DNA from: an uncultured Clostridia bacterium
GTDB lineage: Bacteria; Bacillota; Clostridia; TANB77; CAG-508
DNA: 64,000 nt
Assembly: GCA_934120645.1 (NCBI GenBank)
Contig: CAKOUO010000005.1
Span: 19,357 to 83,356 of the forward strand
Direction: 5' to 3'
The first letter of the stretch is position 1. Each line of letters opens with the position of its first letter. Both the position numbers and the translations under genes were made by a program. Shown piece after piece: positions 8,561 to 17,824 of this stretch. The notes beneath the pieces were generated by a model. It was not told the origin of the DNA, ran no database searches, and worked only from the letters and a program-made list of their open reading frames with translations.

Positions 8561-9901
8561 TTATTTTTTTTGTAATTTACAAATAAAAAATCCATCATTA
8601 TTTTTGTTTGTACTAATGTTAATAAATCCGCTTTTATCAATATTTTCATTAATTATTTCATTTTCTTTTTCGTAAAATTTTTGTATTGTAAATTCTTTAT
8701 TTTTTTGTAAAAATTTATTTATTACATCTTCATTTTCTTCTTTTAAAATGCTACATGTTGAATAAACTATTTCTCCATTATTTTTTAAATATTTTGAACA
8801 GTTTTCTAATATTTTTTCTTGTATTTTTGTAATTTCTATTACATCTTCTGGTTTTCTTTGCCATTTAATATCTGGTTTTCTTTTTATTACTCCGATTCCT
8901 AAACAAGGTACATCTAGTAAAATTTTGTCAAATTTTTCTTTATAATTTTCATTAAAAATTGTAGCATCATTAACTTTGGTTTCTATTATATTTATTCCTA
9001 ATCTTTTTGCATTTTGTTCTACAAGTTTTGTTCTATGTTCATGTATATCCCAAGCTTCTATTTTTCCTTTATTCTTCATCAATTCAGCCATATATGTTGT
9101 TTTTCCGCCTGGTGCTGAGCATGCATCTAATATATTTTCTCCACTTTGTGGATTTAATACAATAGCTGTTAATCCAGCAGACACATCTTGAATTGTAAAA
9201 AATCCATTTTTAAACAAATCTAAATTTTCTATATTTTTTAGTTTCTCTACTACTAAAAAATCTTGTGATTTTGTTTCTTCATATTCTATATTTCTTTCCT
9301 TAAATTGTTCTTCTAATTTATTTTTATCAATTTTTAAATTATTTACTCTAATAGTAATTTTTGATTTTATGTTTGAATTTTTACAAATTTCAGACACTTC
9401 TTCTATACTTCTGTTTTTCATTAATTCTTTTATAATCCATTCTGGCATAGATGTTGTTTTAGAAATTCTTTCTATATCATCTTCTATTTCAAAAAATTCC
9501 TCATAATCATTTTTTTCAACTTTCCTTAAAATAGCATTTACAAAATTAGAACTAGATGTATGTCCATATTTTTTAGCCAAATTAACACTTTCATTTACAG
9601 CTGCTGATTTTGGAATTTTATCTAAAAACACAATTTGATATATTCCCATTCTTAAAATATTTAAAATCCATGGTGATATTTTTTTCAATCTTATTTTTGA
9701 ATATTTTTTTATTATTTCATCTAATGTTAATCTCCATGTTGTTACACCATATGTTATTTCAGAAATTAAACCTATATCTTTTTGAGTTAAATTTTTTCTA
9801 TTTTGTTTTATCACTTCATCTAATGCAATGTTAGAATAAGCTTGTTCTTTATCAATCTTATATAAAATTTTTAATGCTAATTCTCTTGTTTTATCAACCA
9901 T
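8561..9901 (-). CDS. rsmB: 16S rRNA (cytosine-967-C5)-methyltransferase RsmB
   Basis: 446 residues. An N-terminal NusB-like RNA-binding domain (RELALKILYKI start, residues about 1-140) precedes a SAM-dependent methyltransferase domain. SAM motif DACSAPGGKTT (about 262), LLDVPCLGIGVIKRKPD with the release cysteine (about 333) and VYSTCSILKEEN with the catalytic cysteine (about 381) are all present. It acts on 16S rRNA in the cytoplasm. It is oriented like the pilus operon but is separated from it by a promoter, and diverges from the dodecin-spoVA operon. Confidence 0.93.
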   Translation of the reverse strand: MVDKTRELALKILYKIDKEQAYSNIALDEVIKQNRKNLTQKDIGLISEITYGVTTWRLTLDEIIKKYSKIRLKKISPWILNILRMGIYQIVFLDKIPKSAAVNESVNLAKKYGHTSSSNFVNAILRKVEKNDYEEFFEIEDDIERISKTTSMPEWIIKELMKNRSIEEVSEICKNSNIKSKITIRVNNLKIDKNKLEEQFKERNIEYEETKSQDFLVVEKLKNIENLDLFKNGFFTIQDVSAGLTAIVLNPQSGENILDACSAPGGKTTYMAELMKNKGKIEAWDIHEHRTKLVEQNAKRLGINIIETKVNDATIFNENYKEKFDKILLDVPCLGIGVIKRKPDIKWQRKPEDVIEITKIQEKILENCSKYLKNNGEIVYSTCSILKEENEDVINKFLQKNKEFTIQKFYEKENEIINENIDKSGFINISTNKNNDGFFICKLQKK

Positions 9902-10012
9902 ATTTACTCTCCTTTTTGGTAATTATATATCTTTTTTTATAAATTTTCTACTATTTGTATATTTTTTCTAAATTAGGTAAAAATATTTTTAAAAGATTTT
10001 TGGGAGGTTAAT

Positions 10013-10234
10013 ATGGATATAGAAAAACATTTAATTATTACAGGTACTTCTGAAGTATCATGGAAAGATGCTATTGTAAAAGCCATTGCAGAAGCATCAA
10101 AATCAATTGACTACTTATCTAGTGTAAAAATTTTAGAACAAAGAGCAAAAATTGATGGAAATAAAATTTCTGAATATTTTGTTGATTTAGATATTAGTTT
10201 TTTAATTGATTTAAACAGAAAGGATGATAAATAA
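10013..10234 (+). CDS. Dodecin-family small protein
   Basis: 73 residues matching the dodecin pattern: GTSEVSWKDAIVKAIAEASKS, then KILEQRAKIDGNKISEYFVDLDISFLID. Dodecins form hollow dodecamers that store flavin or CoA. GGGAGG lies 6 bases before the ATG. The stop overlaps the spoVAC ATG (TAATG), so it is translationally coupled to the spore operon, which suggests forespore expression and a possible role in storing a flavin in the spore. That role is inference. Confidence 0.85.
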   Translation: MDIEKHLIITGTSEVSWKDAIVKAIAEASKSIDYLSSVKILEQRAKIDGNKISEYFVDLDISFLIDLNRKDDK

Positions 10235-10698
10235 TGAATCCTATTGAAACAAAACAAACTTACCAAGAATATGTAAATAAAAAATCACCTAATTCCCCAA
10301 TTTTTAAAAATTGCTTTAATGCCTTCTGGGTTGGAGGATTAATTTGTACTATTGGGCAAATTATTATGAACATTTGTAAAGAAAGAGGCTTTGATCAAAC
10401 ACTCTCTGGAACTATTGTATCAATAATATTAATTGGAATCGCAGCTTTTTTAACCGGACTAAATATATTTAACAAAATTGGAAAATTCGCTGGAGCAGGA
10501 TCTTTAATTCCAATAACAGGTTTTGCAAACTCAATAGTTTCCCCTGCTATGGAATATAAATCCGAAGGCTATGTTATGGGCGTTGGTGGAAAAATGTTTA
10601 CTGTTGCAGGACCAGTCTTGGTTTTTGGTATATCTGCATCAATAATTGTAGGTATTGTTTATTTAATTTTTAATACACAAAGTATGACACTTGTTTAA
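10234..10698 (+). CDS. spoVAC: Stage V sporulation protein AC
   Basis: 154 residues, an integral membrane protein of the SpoVA dipicolinic-acid channel of the inner spore membrane. Family segments include FWVGGLICTIGQ, LTGLNIFNKIGKFAGAGSLI and PITGFANSIVSPAMEYKSEG; four or more hydrophobic helices are visible. Length is normal. It is coupled to the upstream dodecin gene and followed by spoVAD. Confidence 0.95.
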   Translation: MNPIETKQTYQEYVNKKSPNSPIFKNCFNAFWVGGLICTIGQIIMNICKERGFDQTLSGTIVSIILIGIAAFLTGLNIFNKIGKFAGAGSLIPITGFANSIVSPAMEYKSEGYVMGVGGKMFTVAGPVLVFGISASIIVGIVYLIFNTQSMTLV

Positions 10699-10771
10699 AA
10701 TGAAGCAGTTGGCGGTCAGTTGGGACGGGCCAATTTTGTTTCATAAGTTTGTCGAAAAAGGAGTTGATTTT

Positions 10772-11773
10772 TTGCAAAAAATTGGAAAACAAACTATTAA
10801 ATTTGATAATCCCCCTACTATTACAGAATGTGCATCTATTGTTGGTCCAAAGGAAGCCCAAGGACCTCTTGCTAAGTATTTTGACCAAACTTTAGATGAC
10901 GAATTTTGGGGTGAAAAAACATGGGAAAAAGCTGAAAGTAAAATTATAAAGGAAACTGTAAATACTGTTATTAGTAAGTCTGGTATTCCTTCTGATGAAA
11001 TAGATTGTTGCTTTGCTGGTGACCTTTTAAATCAATGTATTTCTTCAAGTTTTGGTCTTAGAGAATTAAGTATTCCCTATTTTGGAGTTTTCGGAGCTTG
11101 TTCTACATTTGTAGAATCTATGTGTTTAGGGTCTATATGTGTTGAAAGTTTTGCTGAAAATGTTTTATGTGCTACATCTAGCCACTTTTGTAGTGCCGAA
11201 AAACAGTTTAGATATCCTCTTGAACTTGGAAACCAAAGACCACCAACAGCTCAATGGACTGTTACAGGTAGTGGTGCTGCAATATTATCAAAAAATGGCC
11301 AAGGTCCTTATATTACTAATATAACACCTGGTAAAATTGTTGATATGGGCATAAAAGATGGTAACAATATGGGTGCTGCCATGGCACCAGCCTTTGCTGA
11401 CACTCTAATTACTCATTTTTTAGATACTGGTAGAAACCCTAGTTATTATGACGCTATTATTAGTGGAGATTTAGGTCATATCGGTAAAGACATCGTTATT
11501 GATATAGCAAAATCTCAAGGTTATAACATTAAAACTAATTACAATGATTGTGGTGTTTTGATATTTGATAAAAATAAACAAGATACACATTCTGGTGGTA
11601 GTGGTTGTGCTTGCTGCGGAACTGTATTTTCAGGATATTTATTTAAACAATTAAAAGAACGCAAAATAAAAAAACTATTATTAATTGCTACTGGTGCTTT
11701 AATGAATTCTACTTCTTCACAGCAAGGAGAATCTATCCCTGGAATTGCACATGCAATAAGCATTGAAATTTAA
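10772..11773 (+). CDS. spoVAD: Stage V sporulation protein AD
   Basis: About 333 residues, soluble thiolase-fold subunit that binds dipicolinic acid during spore formation. Begins (TTG)QKIGKQTIKFDNPPTITEC and contains VGPKEAQGPLAKYFD, FGACSTFVESM and the family C-terminus ATGALMNSTSSQQGESIPGI. I choose the TTG at 10772 because AAAGGAG lies about 8 bases upstream and the length then matches the family. Starts at 10700 (ATG) or 10691 (TTG) would add about 25 residues foreign to SpoVAD, including a GGGACGG-containing stretch. Confidence 0.92.
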   Translation: MQKIGKQTIKFDNPPTITECASIVGPKEAQGPLAKYFDQTLDDEFWGEKTWEKAESKIIKETVNTVISKSGIPSDEIDCCFAGDLLNQCISSSFGLRELSIPYFGVFGACSTFVESMCLGSICVESFAENVLCATSSHFCSAEKQFRYPLELGNQRPPTAQWTVTGSGAAILSKNGQGPYITNITPGKIVDMGIKDGNNMGAAMAPAFADTLITHFLDTGRNPSYYDAIISGDLGHIGKDIVIDIAKSQGYNIKTNYNDCGVLIFDKNKQDTHSGGSGCACCGTVFSGYLFKQLKERKIKKLLLIATGALMNSTSSQQGESIPGIAHAISIEI

Positions 11774-11812
11774 TGTCCTTTTGGGGACGTTTCTCAAATG
11801 GACATTTTTGTC
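11771..11812 (+). terminator. Hairpin with GGGGACG motif after spoVAD
   Basis: Imperfect inverted repeat AATGTCC...GGACATT whose inner arm carries TTTTGGGGACG, followed by a T-rich stretch. It lies between spoVAD and spoVAE and may lower spoVAE expression. It resembles the hairpin at 21692. Confidence 0.5.
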
Positions 11813-11857
11813 CTTTTGATTAAATTTGTTAATTTTTATTACGAAAGGAGTGTTTTT

Positions 11858-12250
11858 ATGAATATAAATTGGGCTAATGTTTTTAATTGGTTACCACTTT
11901 TAAAATGTTTTGTAGTTGGTGGATTAATATGTGTTATTGGTCAAATTTTAATTGATAAAACTAAGTTAACTCCTGCTAGAATTTTAGTTATTTTTGTTAC
12001 TACTGGAGCTATTTTAGGTGGACTTGGTATTTATCAATATTTAGTTGATTTTGCAGGTGCTGGTGCTACTGTTCCTCTTACTGGATTCGGATATAATTTA
12101 GCTAAAGGTGCAATTGAAGGAGTCAAAGAATTTGGATTAGTTGGTGCATTTACTGGCGGGGTCAAAGCAGCAAGTGGTGGAATTGCTGCGGCTGTATTCT
12201 TTGGTTATTTAGCATCTTTAATTTCTAAGCCAAAAATGAAAAAACAATAA
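11858..12250 (+). CDS. spoVAE: Stage V sporulation protein AE
   Basis: About 130 residues from the ATG at 11858 (AAAGGAG upstream). Membrane protein with FVVGGLICVIGQILID, GGLGIYQYLVDFAGAGATVPL and LTGFGYNLAKGAIEG, the SpoVAE (AEB) family pattern, related to SpoVAC. It completes the minimal C-D-E set of the DPA channel. A strong terminator follows. Confidence 0.94.
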   Translation: MNINWANVFNWLPLLKCFVVGGLICVIGQILIDKTKLTPARILVIFVTTGAILGGLGIYQYLVDFAGAGATVPLTGFGYNLAKGAIEGVKEFGLVGAFTGGVKAASGGIAAAVFFGYLASLISKPKMKKQ

Positions 12251-12253
12251 AAT

Positions 12254-12285
12254 AATAAGAGATAGATTTTATTCTATCTCTTATT
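12254..12285 (+). terminator. Terminator after spoVAE
   Basis: Perfect 12-base stem (AATAAGAGATAG, then CTATCTCTTATT) with an 8-base loop directly after the spoVAE stop; it can serve both strands. Confidence 0.75.
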
Positions 12286-12326
12286 CCGTTTTAAATTTAT
12301 AAAACGCCGTGGACCTTGTTAAACAT

Positions 12327-12482
12327 TTACTTTTTGGCTATAATAGCCGGGCACCCTTTATAAGTTGTTGAAGAAATTAACTTTCCTTCTCCGTCTTTCT
12401 TTGCTAACATTTCCTGCACTTCTCGTAGATTTTCTGAGTAAATATACTCTTCTTTCTCATTAATAGATTCATATCTTATCAT
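12327..12482 (-). CDS. Small hypothetical protein
   Basis: 51 residues from ATG 12482 (AAGGAGG 10-15 bases upstream). Charged sequence MIRYESINEKEEYIYSENLR, then EVQEMLAKKDGEGKLISS and TYKGCPAIIAKK. No family recognised. It stands alone between the spoVA operon and the rplT operon, pointing toward the spoVAE terminator. Confidence 0.55.
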   Translation of the reverse strand: MIRYESINEKEEYIYSENLREVQEMLAKKDGEGKLISSTTYKGCPAIIAKK

Positions 12483-12587
12483 TCCGTATTCCTCCTTATG
12501 CAAATTGGTCCACAAAGTCTTTTATAAAACAATTATAACACAAAATTAATAAAAACGCTAGTTATATCTAACGTTTTCATTATATTA

Positions 12588-12938
12588 TTATGCTTTTTTT
12601 GCTATTTCAGCTATTTCTGTAAATGCTTTTGGATCACTTACAGCTATTTCAGCTAACATTTTTCTGTTTATTGCTACATTAGCTTTTTTTAGACCTGCTA
12701 TCATTTTACTATATGTTGTTCCATTCATTCTTGCAGCAGCATTTATTCTTGTTATCCATAATTTTCTGAAATCACTTTTTTTATCTTTTCTTCCTACATA
12801 TGCATATGATAAAGATTTCATAACTGCTTGATTTGCATTTCTAAATCTATAATGTTTTGCTCCAAAATATCCTTTTGCTTGTTTTAATATTTTTTTATGT
12901 CTTGCTCTTGTTGTTCTAGCTGTTTTTACTCTTGCCAT
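12588..12938 (-). CDS. rplT: 50S ribosomal protein L20
   Basis: 116 residues: MARVKTARTTRARHKKILKQ, AKGYFGAKHYRFRNANQAV and FRKLWITRINAAARMNG are standard L20 segments. It binds 23S rRNA early in 50S assembly and usually represses its own operon by binding the infC leader. Third gene of infC-rpmI-rplT. Confidence 0.97.
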   Translation of the reverse strand: MARVKTARTTRARHKKILKQAKGYFGAKHYRFRNANQAVMKSLSYAYVGRKDKKSDFRKLWITRINAAARMNGTTYSKMIAGLKKANVAINRKMLAEIAVSDPKAFTEIAEIAKKA

Positions 12939-12990
12939 TTTTTACCCTTCCTTTCACTATGTTTTGCTTTATTTTCAATATAATTAACTT

Positions 12991-13194
12991 TTATCCACCA
13001 TATGGTAATAATTTTTTAATTGTATTTTCACAAGTTTTGCTTGCGTAAGCATTTTGAACTTTTCCTGATTTCTTTTGTCTTTTTGTTTTGTTTGCTAATA
13101 AATGTCTTCTGTTTGATTTTGTTCTTTTAACTTTTCCTGTAGCTGTTAATGAATATCTTTTCTTTGCAGCTTTATTTGTTTTTAATTTTCCCAT
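12991..13194 (-). CDS. rpmI: 50S ribosomal protein L35
   Basis: 67 residues from ATG 13194 (AAAGGAGAG upstream): MGKLKTNKAAKKRYSLTATG then KVKRTKSNRRHLLANKTKRQ. Normal length and position between infC and rplT. Confidence 0.95.
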   Translation of the reverse strand: MGKLKTNKAAKKRYSLTATGKVKRTKSNRRHLLANKTKRQKKSGKVQNAYASKTCENTIKKLLPYGG

Positions 13195-13237
13195 GAGTAT
13201 CTTCTCTCCTTTCAATTTTTTATGTAAAATGCATTTA

Positions 13238-13747
13238 TTATGCTTTTTTAGCTAATATTGTGAACATATTTCTACCTTCTAGCTTTGGTGCTTTTTCTAC
13301 AGTAGCGACATCTTCTAACTTTTCTATGAATTTGTTTAAAACATTTTCTCCTGCCTTTGAATTATTTACTTCTCTTCCTCTAAATCTTACTGTTATTTTT
13401 ACTTTATTTCCGTCTTCTAAGAATTTTCTTGCATTTTTTGACTTAAATTCAAAGTCATGTTCTTCAATATTTGGAGTAACTCTTAATTCTTTTACTTCTA
13501 ATACTTTTTGTTTCTTTTTAGCTTCTTTTTCTTTTTTAGCTTGTTCAAATTTATATTTTCCGTAGTTCATTATTTTACAAACTACTGGTTTTGAATTTGG
13601 TGCAACTAATACTAAATCTAAGTTTTCTTCTTGTGCCTTTTCTAAAGCATCTCTTGTTGAAAGAATTCCTAATTTTTCTCCGTTAGCTCCTATTAATTGA
13701 ACTTCTTTTTCTCTAATTTGACCATTTATTGGTAATTCCTGTTTTAT
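13238..13747 (-). CDS. infC: Translation initiation factor IF-3
   Basis: About 169 residues: KQELPINGQIREKEVQLIG, NYGKYKFEQAKKEKEAKKKQ, VKELRVTPNIEEHDFEFK and the C-terminal KAPKLEGRNMFTILAKKA. No ATG lies at the N-terminus. An ATA at 13747 has GGAGG 9 bases upstream, while a TTG at 13753 is only 3 bases from it, so a rare AUA start is favoured. IF-3 discriminates against non-AUG starts, so such a codon gives self-repression, as with AUU in E. coli. An attenuator and leader precede it. Confidence 0.93.
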   Translation of the reverse strand: MKQELPINGQIREKEVQLIGANGEKLGILSTRDALEKAQEENLDLVLVAPNSKPVVCKIMNYGKYKFEQAKKEKEAKKKQKVLEVKELRVTPNIEEHDFEFKSKNARKFLEDGNKVKITVRFRGREVNNSKAGENVLNKFIEKLEDVATVEKAPKLEGRNMFTILAKKA

Positions 13748-13753
13748 GTTCAA

Positions 13754-13912
13754 ACACCTCCATAAAATTAAATCTTTGTCAAAAAAAAATTGACTTTTGT
13801 TACAAGTCAATTAATCAAATAAAATAACTTTATTAAAGTTTTAATTTTATTTATTTCAAACCTTTTGTTTATTCATAACTAAGGTGAGAAGTTAATTGCT
13901 TCTTCTTGTAAC
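13754..13912 (-). promoter_or_regulatory. 5' leader of the infC-rpmI-rplT operon
   Basis: About 160 bases of untranslated RNA between promoter and infC. It contains a short helix (GAAGAAGCAATTAACTTCTCACC region, about 13876-13903) near its 5' end and an intrinsic terminator near its 3' end, the layout of an L20/IF-3 attenuation leader. I could not verify a match to a known leader family. Confidence 0.5.
13781..13812 (-). terminator. Attenuator upstream of infC
   Basis: On the minus strand a 9-base stem (AATTGACTT, AAGTCAATT) with a short loop is followed by eight or more T residues, about 35 bases before the infC start. It is a textbook intrinsic terminator inside the leader, implying control by premature termination. 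Confidence 0.75.
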
Positions 13913-13919
13913 AATAATT

Positions 13920-13947
13920 ATTATACCATAAATTTCTATTTTGTCAA
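13920..13947 (-). promoter_or_regulatory. Promoter of the infC operon inside an inverted repeat
   Basis: TTGACA, 16 bases, TATAAT on the minus strand. The promoter is embedded in a 13-base inverted repeat (TACCATAAATTTC / GAAATTTATGGTA, 13924-13960) that overlaps the end of the GLUG gene and could act as its terminator or as an operator. Confidence 0.75.
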
Positions 13948-13967
13948 GAAATTTATGGTATTTTTTT

Positions 13968-15976
13968 TTATTGATAAAATAAAATTGGATAGCCATCATT
14001 TATATTGTTTTTATCATCTTTAAACTTAGTTCCCAATGTGCTTGCTAATGATTTTAATTCTGTAGATGTTTTTTCTGTACCAGTATTTGATGTTAAACCT
14101 ATTCCTGATAAATAAAAACATGTAGCAACATATGCAGATGAGTCTCCTAAATTCCAACATATAGCATCTGAATATTCTCCTGAAACTTTTCCTATATTAT
14201 AACTTGTACGTACATTTCCAGATAACCATGTATTTCCGCAAATTCCCGCAAGATTTCCGGCTATCACTAGTTATAATTCCTTTATTATAGCAATCTACAA
14301 CTTCTGATGCAGCTTGTCCTACAATACCGCCTGTTGATGGTCCAATATTATTTATATTTCCAGTATTATAACAACAATATATTCCACTATCATTTATCCA
14401 TAGTGATCCACAAATACCGCCTACATATTGTCCATTTGCACTAATATTTCCATTATTATAGCATCTATCTATCTTTGCACCATTACTTGCCGCTGCCGTA
14501 ACTCCCGCAATAAATCCATTTCCTTTAATAAATGCTTTATTATATGAATCTAAAATTTCTGAATTTCCTTTTATTTCTGCAACTATACCAGCAATATAGT
14601 TTTCTGTTCCAGTAATATTAAGTGCATTCGAATTATAACAATTTTGTATAGTAGATTTATTATATGCTGTTGCTGCAATTCCTCCTACAAGAGATTTTCC
14701 TGTAATTGTACCACTAATTAATCCCAAGTCTTTTATTGTTGCTCCATTTATAAATCCAAATAATCCTTGATAATCACTAGAACTATTAATATATATATTA
14801 CTAATTGTTTTTTTATTTCCATTATATATACCTTCAAATGTTTTATCTGTTGACGCACCAATTGGTATCCATTGATTTGTATTACTACAATTTAAATTAA
14901 TGTCCTTAATTTGTGTTATGGTCTTTCCTTGAAAACTTATTCCACTATTTACAGTATTAGCAAAATTTTTAATATCTACTTCATCACTAATATATTCTTC
15001 ATTTCTGGCAATTACTCTGTTACTTTCTTTTTTGTTTCCTGCTATATCAGTAACAACTACATAACACGTGTATTCTTTATAAAAAGGCATATCTGTTATT
15101 TTATAGCTTGCATTTGTTGATACTAATTCATTATTAACATATATCTCATATTTATCAACTCCTGATTCATTATCTGATGCTACTACAGATAATTCTATAC
15201 TTTTATCACTATTTGTATTTCCAACTGTTAAAGTTGCTACTTCTGGTTCTTTTAAATCTTTTATTTCATAAGATACTATTTTTCCCTCATCTGTTTCGTT
15301 AAATAACCTAGCATATATTATATCACCATTTAACAATCCTCTTACTTCTGTACCTATTATCCATTTTCCATCTGTTGTATTTATTTGATATTGTATAGCA
15401 TAGTTGGTATTACTGCTTATAGTTACATTTGCTTTACCCTGTTGCCATATTTCATTACTAAATTCTAATTTACCTTCATCCAGTTTTATACTTTTTTCTG
15501 ATTGTTGTCCTATATATTTTATTTCATCTTGATTTACTTTATATATTCCCTTATCAACTATTATATAAAAAAATACTTCTCCATTTTCTTCTTTTAGTTC
15601 TTTTATATTTATTTCTTTTCCTAATTTTTTTAGTTCTTTATCTTGATTTTCAATTATATTTTTTCTCAATATTTCTAATAATTCTTTTGCTGTTCTTTCA
15701 TAATTTTCTGATTTTACTTCCATTAACTTTAAATTTAGATATTCTATTATTGATTCTTTTTGATTTTCTTTTTGGGCCTGTTTTGCTTTTTCTATTAATC
15801 CATTCTTTCCACTTAATGTTGCTATTGTTATTCCTGCTAAAATTAATAATATAATTATTGTAAATACAAGTACTATTAATGTTATTCCGGTTCTTATTAA
15901 ATAAATCGTCTTTACTTCTATTTAATAAAGTACCTGTGTGTGTGTCTACTCCCTCAAAGGATTCACCGTTTGTCAT
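13968..15976 (-). CDS. GLUG-repeat surface protein with pilin-like N-terminus; two +1 junctions at CGG
   Basis: One gene in three frame segments. ATG 15976 follows AAAGGAG. The first CGG (15887-15889) and second CGG (14257-14259) each need one skipped base. The span is then 2007 coding bases, 668 residues. Restored order: 29-residue leader ending LFNKNG, then ITLIVLVFTIIILLILAG, nearly the same as the pilin at 5309; a coiled segment; an extracellular region with an Ig-like stretch (DKYEIYVNNELVS); then about seven GLUG-type repeats (GGICGSLW, CCYNTGNI, GGIVGQAA, CYNKGIIT). Likely a cell-surface or pilus-associated adhesin. A plain pseudogene is possible but unlikely given the junction rule. 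Confidence 0.75.
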
Positions 15977-16106
15977 TTTATTTTTTCTCCTTTTCTTTTG
16001 TCAAATTCTTACTCCACTATAACATAACAATATAAAAAGTACAAGTATATTTTTACTTTTATTATTTATTAATTTTTCTGTTTTTCTATCAATATATTAA
16101 TGCAAT

Positions 16107-16146
16107 AAAAAAGATAGCAATATATTTAATATTCCTATCTTTTATT
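16107..16146 (-). terminator. Terminator after the Xer recombinase gene
   Basis: Inverted repeat AAAAGATAG...CTATCTTTT with a T-rich tail on the minus strand, directly after the stop at 16151. Confidence 0.7.
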
Positions 16147-16150
16147 TTAT

Positions 16151-17032
16151 TTATGCTCTTGGATGAGCTTTTTGATATATATTTTTTATTCCTTCATCTT
16201 GAAATTGCATATATACTTGTGTTGAAGATATATCTGAATGACCAAGCATTGTTTGTATTGATTTTAAATCTGCTCCATTTTGTAATAAATGTGTTGCAAA
16301 TGAATGTCTTAAAACATGTGGTGTTATATCTTTTTCTATATGAGCTTGTTCTTTATAATATTTTATTATTTTCCAGAATCCTTGTCTTGTTAATCTTTGA
16401 CCATTAACATTTACAAATAAAGCCTTTTCGTTTTCATCTTTTAATAATATTCCTCTAGCTTCTTCTGTATATTCTTTTAGTGCTTTTAATGATAATTTTC
16501 CTAATGGTATAATTCTTGGTTTATTTGCATGTCTGCAGTTTACATATCCTTCTTCAAAGTTTACATCATCAATATCTAAAGAAATTATTTCTGTAACTCT
16601 CATTCCTGTGGCATATGCAAATTCTAACATTGCTTTATCTCTTATTCCTTTTAAGTCAACATCTTTAGGTTGTTCTAATAAAAGTTCTACTTCATTAGAT
16701 GTTAATACACATGGAACTCTTTTTTCTACTTTTGGTGATTGTATATTTTTTGTTGGGTCTTTTTTTACTTTTCCTTTTTTTAGTGCATATTGATAAAATG
16801 ATCTTATTGATGCTATTGATCTTGAAATTGTTGAATGTTTTTTACCCATTTCTTCTAATTCTTGTATATATTCTTTTATTGTTTCTTCATCAACTCTATT
16901 ATATGTAACTTCACATGCTTCTATAAAGTTTTTGAATTGTTTTAAATCTCTTTTGTATGATTGTAGTGTGTTATTTGATAATTTTTTATCGTTTTCTAAA
17001 AATTCAAAAAATAATTTTAATTGTTTTTCCAT
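16151..17032 (-). CDS. xerD: Tyrosine recombinase XerC/XerD family
   Basis: 293 residues, normal for XerD. SAM-like N-terminal core-binding domain (residues 1-85) and catalytic domain with ATGMRVTEI (Arg, about 142), HVLRHSFATHLL (His-x-x-Arg, about 237-240), LGHSDISSTQVY with His/Tyr (nucleophile Tyr about 275). It resolves chromosome dimers at dif with a partner, or acts alone. No element cargo is adjacent, so it is probably the housekeeping enzyme. It lies next to spoIIM in the same direction. Confidence 0.88.
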   Translation of the reverse strand: MEKQLKLFFEFLENDKKLSNNTLQSYKRDLKQFKNFIEACEVTYNRVDEETIKEYIQELEEMGKKHSTISRSIASIRSFYQYALKKGKVKKDPTKNIQSPKVEKRVPCVLTSNEVELLLEQPKDVDLKGIRDKAMLEFAYATGMRVTEIISLDIDDVNFEEGYVNCRHANKPRIIPLGKLSLKALKEYTEEARGILLKDENEKALFVNVNGQRLTRQGFWKIIKYYKEQAHIEKDITPHVLRHSFATHLLQNGADLKSIQTMLGHSDISSTQVYMQFQDEGIKNIYQKAHPRA

Positions 17033-17110
17033 TTCTCATACCCCTAATCATTTTTATTTACATAAACTAACATATGTTATATCAAACAATTTAAAAAATG
17101 TAAATACATT

Positions 17111-17749
17111 TTAAAAATATTTTATAAATTTTTTTAAAAAATTTGTCGAAAGTGCCGTTTCTATAATTGCAGATACACATAATAGTAATAACATTAGTCC
17201 AGAAAATATTGTATGTCTTAAAATTTCTATCTTAATATTTTCTTTATTTCTATCTTTTACAATTGATTTATATAATTTGTATCCACTAACAGCTATTGCT
17301 ATTAAAGCTGGAATAAATATTATATTCTGCAATAATAGTGATATTAAAACAAATAATAATCCTTTTCCAAGTCCTAATGTTGCTATTATTGTTGACACTG
17401 TATATCCCAAGCAAAATCCTCGATATAACACTATTCCAAAAACTATAGGAATTCCTATAACGGTTGTTCCAAAAAACCATAATGTTATTGCTAATATTAT
17501 GTTGTCTAATAAATTTGTTTTTAATAATGTAAAATTATCGAGTTCTTCGGTATTTTTTAATTTATCTATAAAATTGTTAAAATAAGATGAAATTTCTGAA
17601 ATTTGTGCTTCTTGTGCATTATTTATAAACATAACTCCTAAAAAAATTCCTATAATAAAAATTAGTGTTACTAAAATATATTCTTTACCATTATTTGATA
17701 TATGTGTTAAAATCGTTTCTTTTATATTTAATCGTTTGTTTTTCTTCAT
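17111..17749 (-). CDS. spoIIM: Stage II sporulation protein M
   Basis: 212 residues with five or more hydrophobic helices. VTLIFIIGIFLGVMFINNAQ near the start, WFFGTTVIGIPIVFGIVLYR and GFCLGYTVSTIIATLGLGKG are SpoIIM signatures. SpoIIM works with SpoIID and SpoIIP to remodel peptidoglycan during engulfment of the forespore. spoIIM beside xerD is a common arrangement in Firmicutes. Confidence 0.93.
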   Translation of the reverse strand: MKKNKRLNIKETILTHISNNGKEYILVTLIFIIGIFLGVMFINNAQEAQISEISSYFNNFIDKLKNTEELDNFTLLKTNLLDNIILAITLWFFGTTVIGIPIVFGIVLYRGFCLGYTVSTIIATLGLGKGLLFVLISLLLQNIIFIPALIAIAVSGYKLYKSIVKDRNKENIKIEILRHTIFSGLMLLLLCVSAIIETALSTNFLKKFIKYF

Positions 17750-17824
17750 AAAAAATCTCCTTATCTTTTTTCACATGTTTTATACATAATGTGTATTCGA
17801 TAAAGAGTTTTTTAGAACTTTATA

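Noticed and set aside
10700..10771. spoVAD starting at ATG 10700
   Set aside because: It adds about 25 residues unlike SpoVAD and has no ribosome site; TTG 10772 has AAAGGAG at good spacing.
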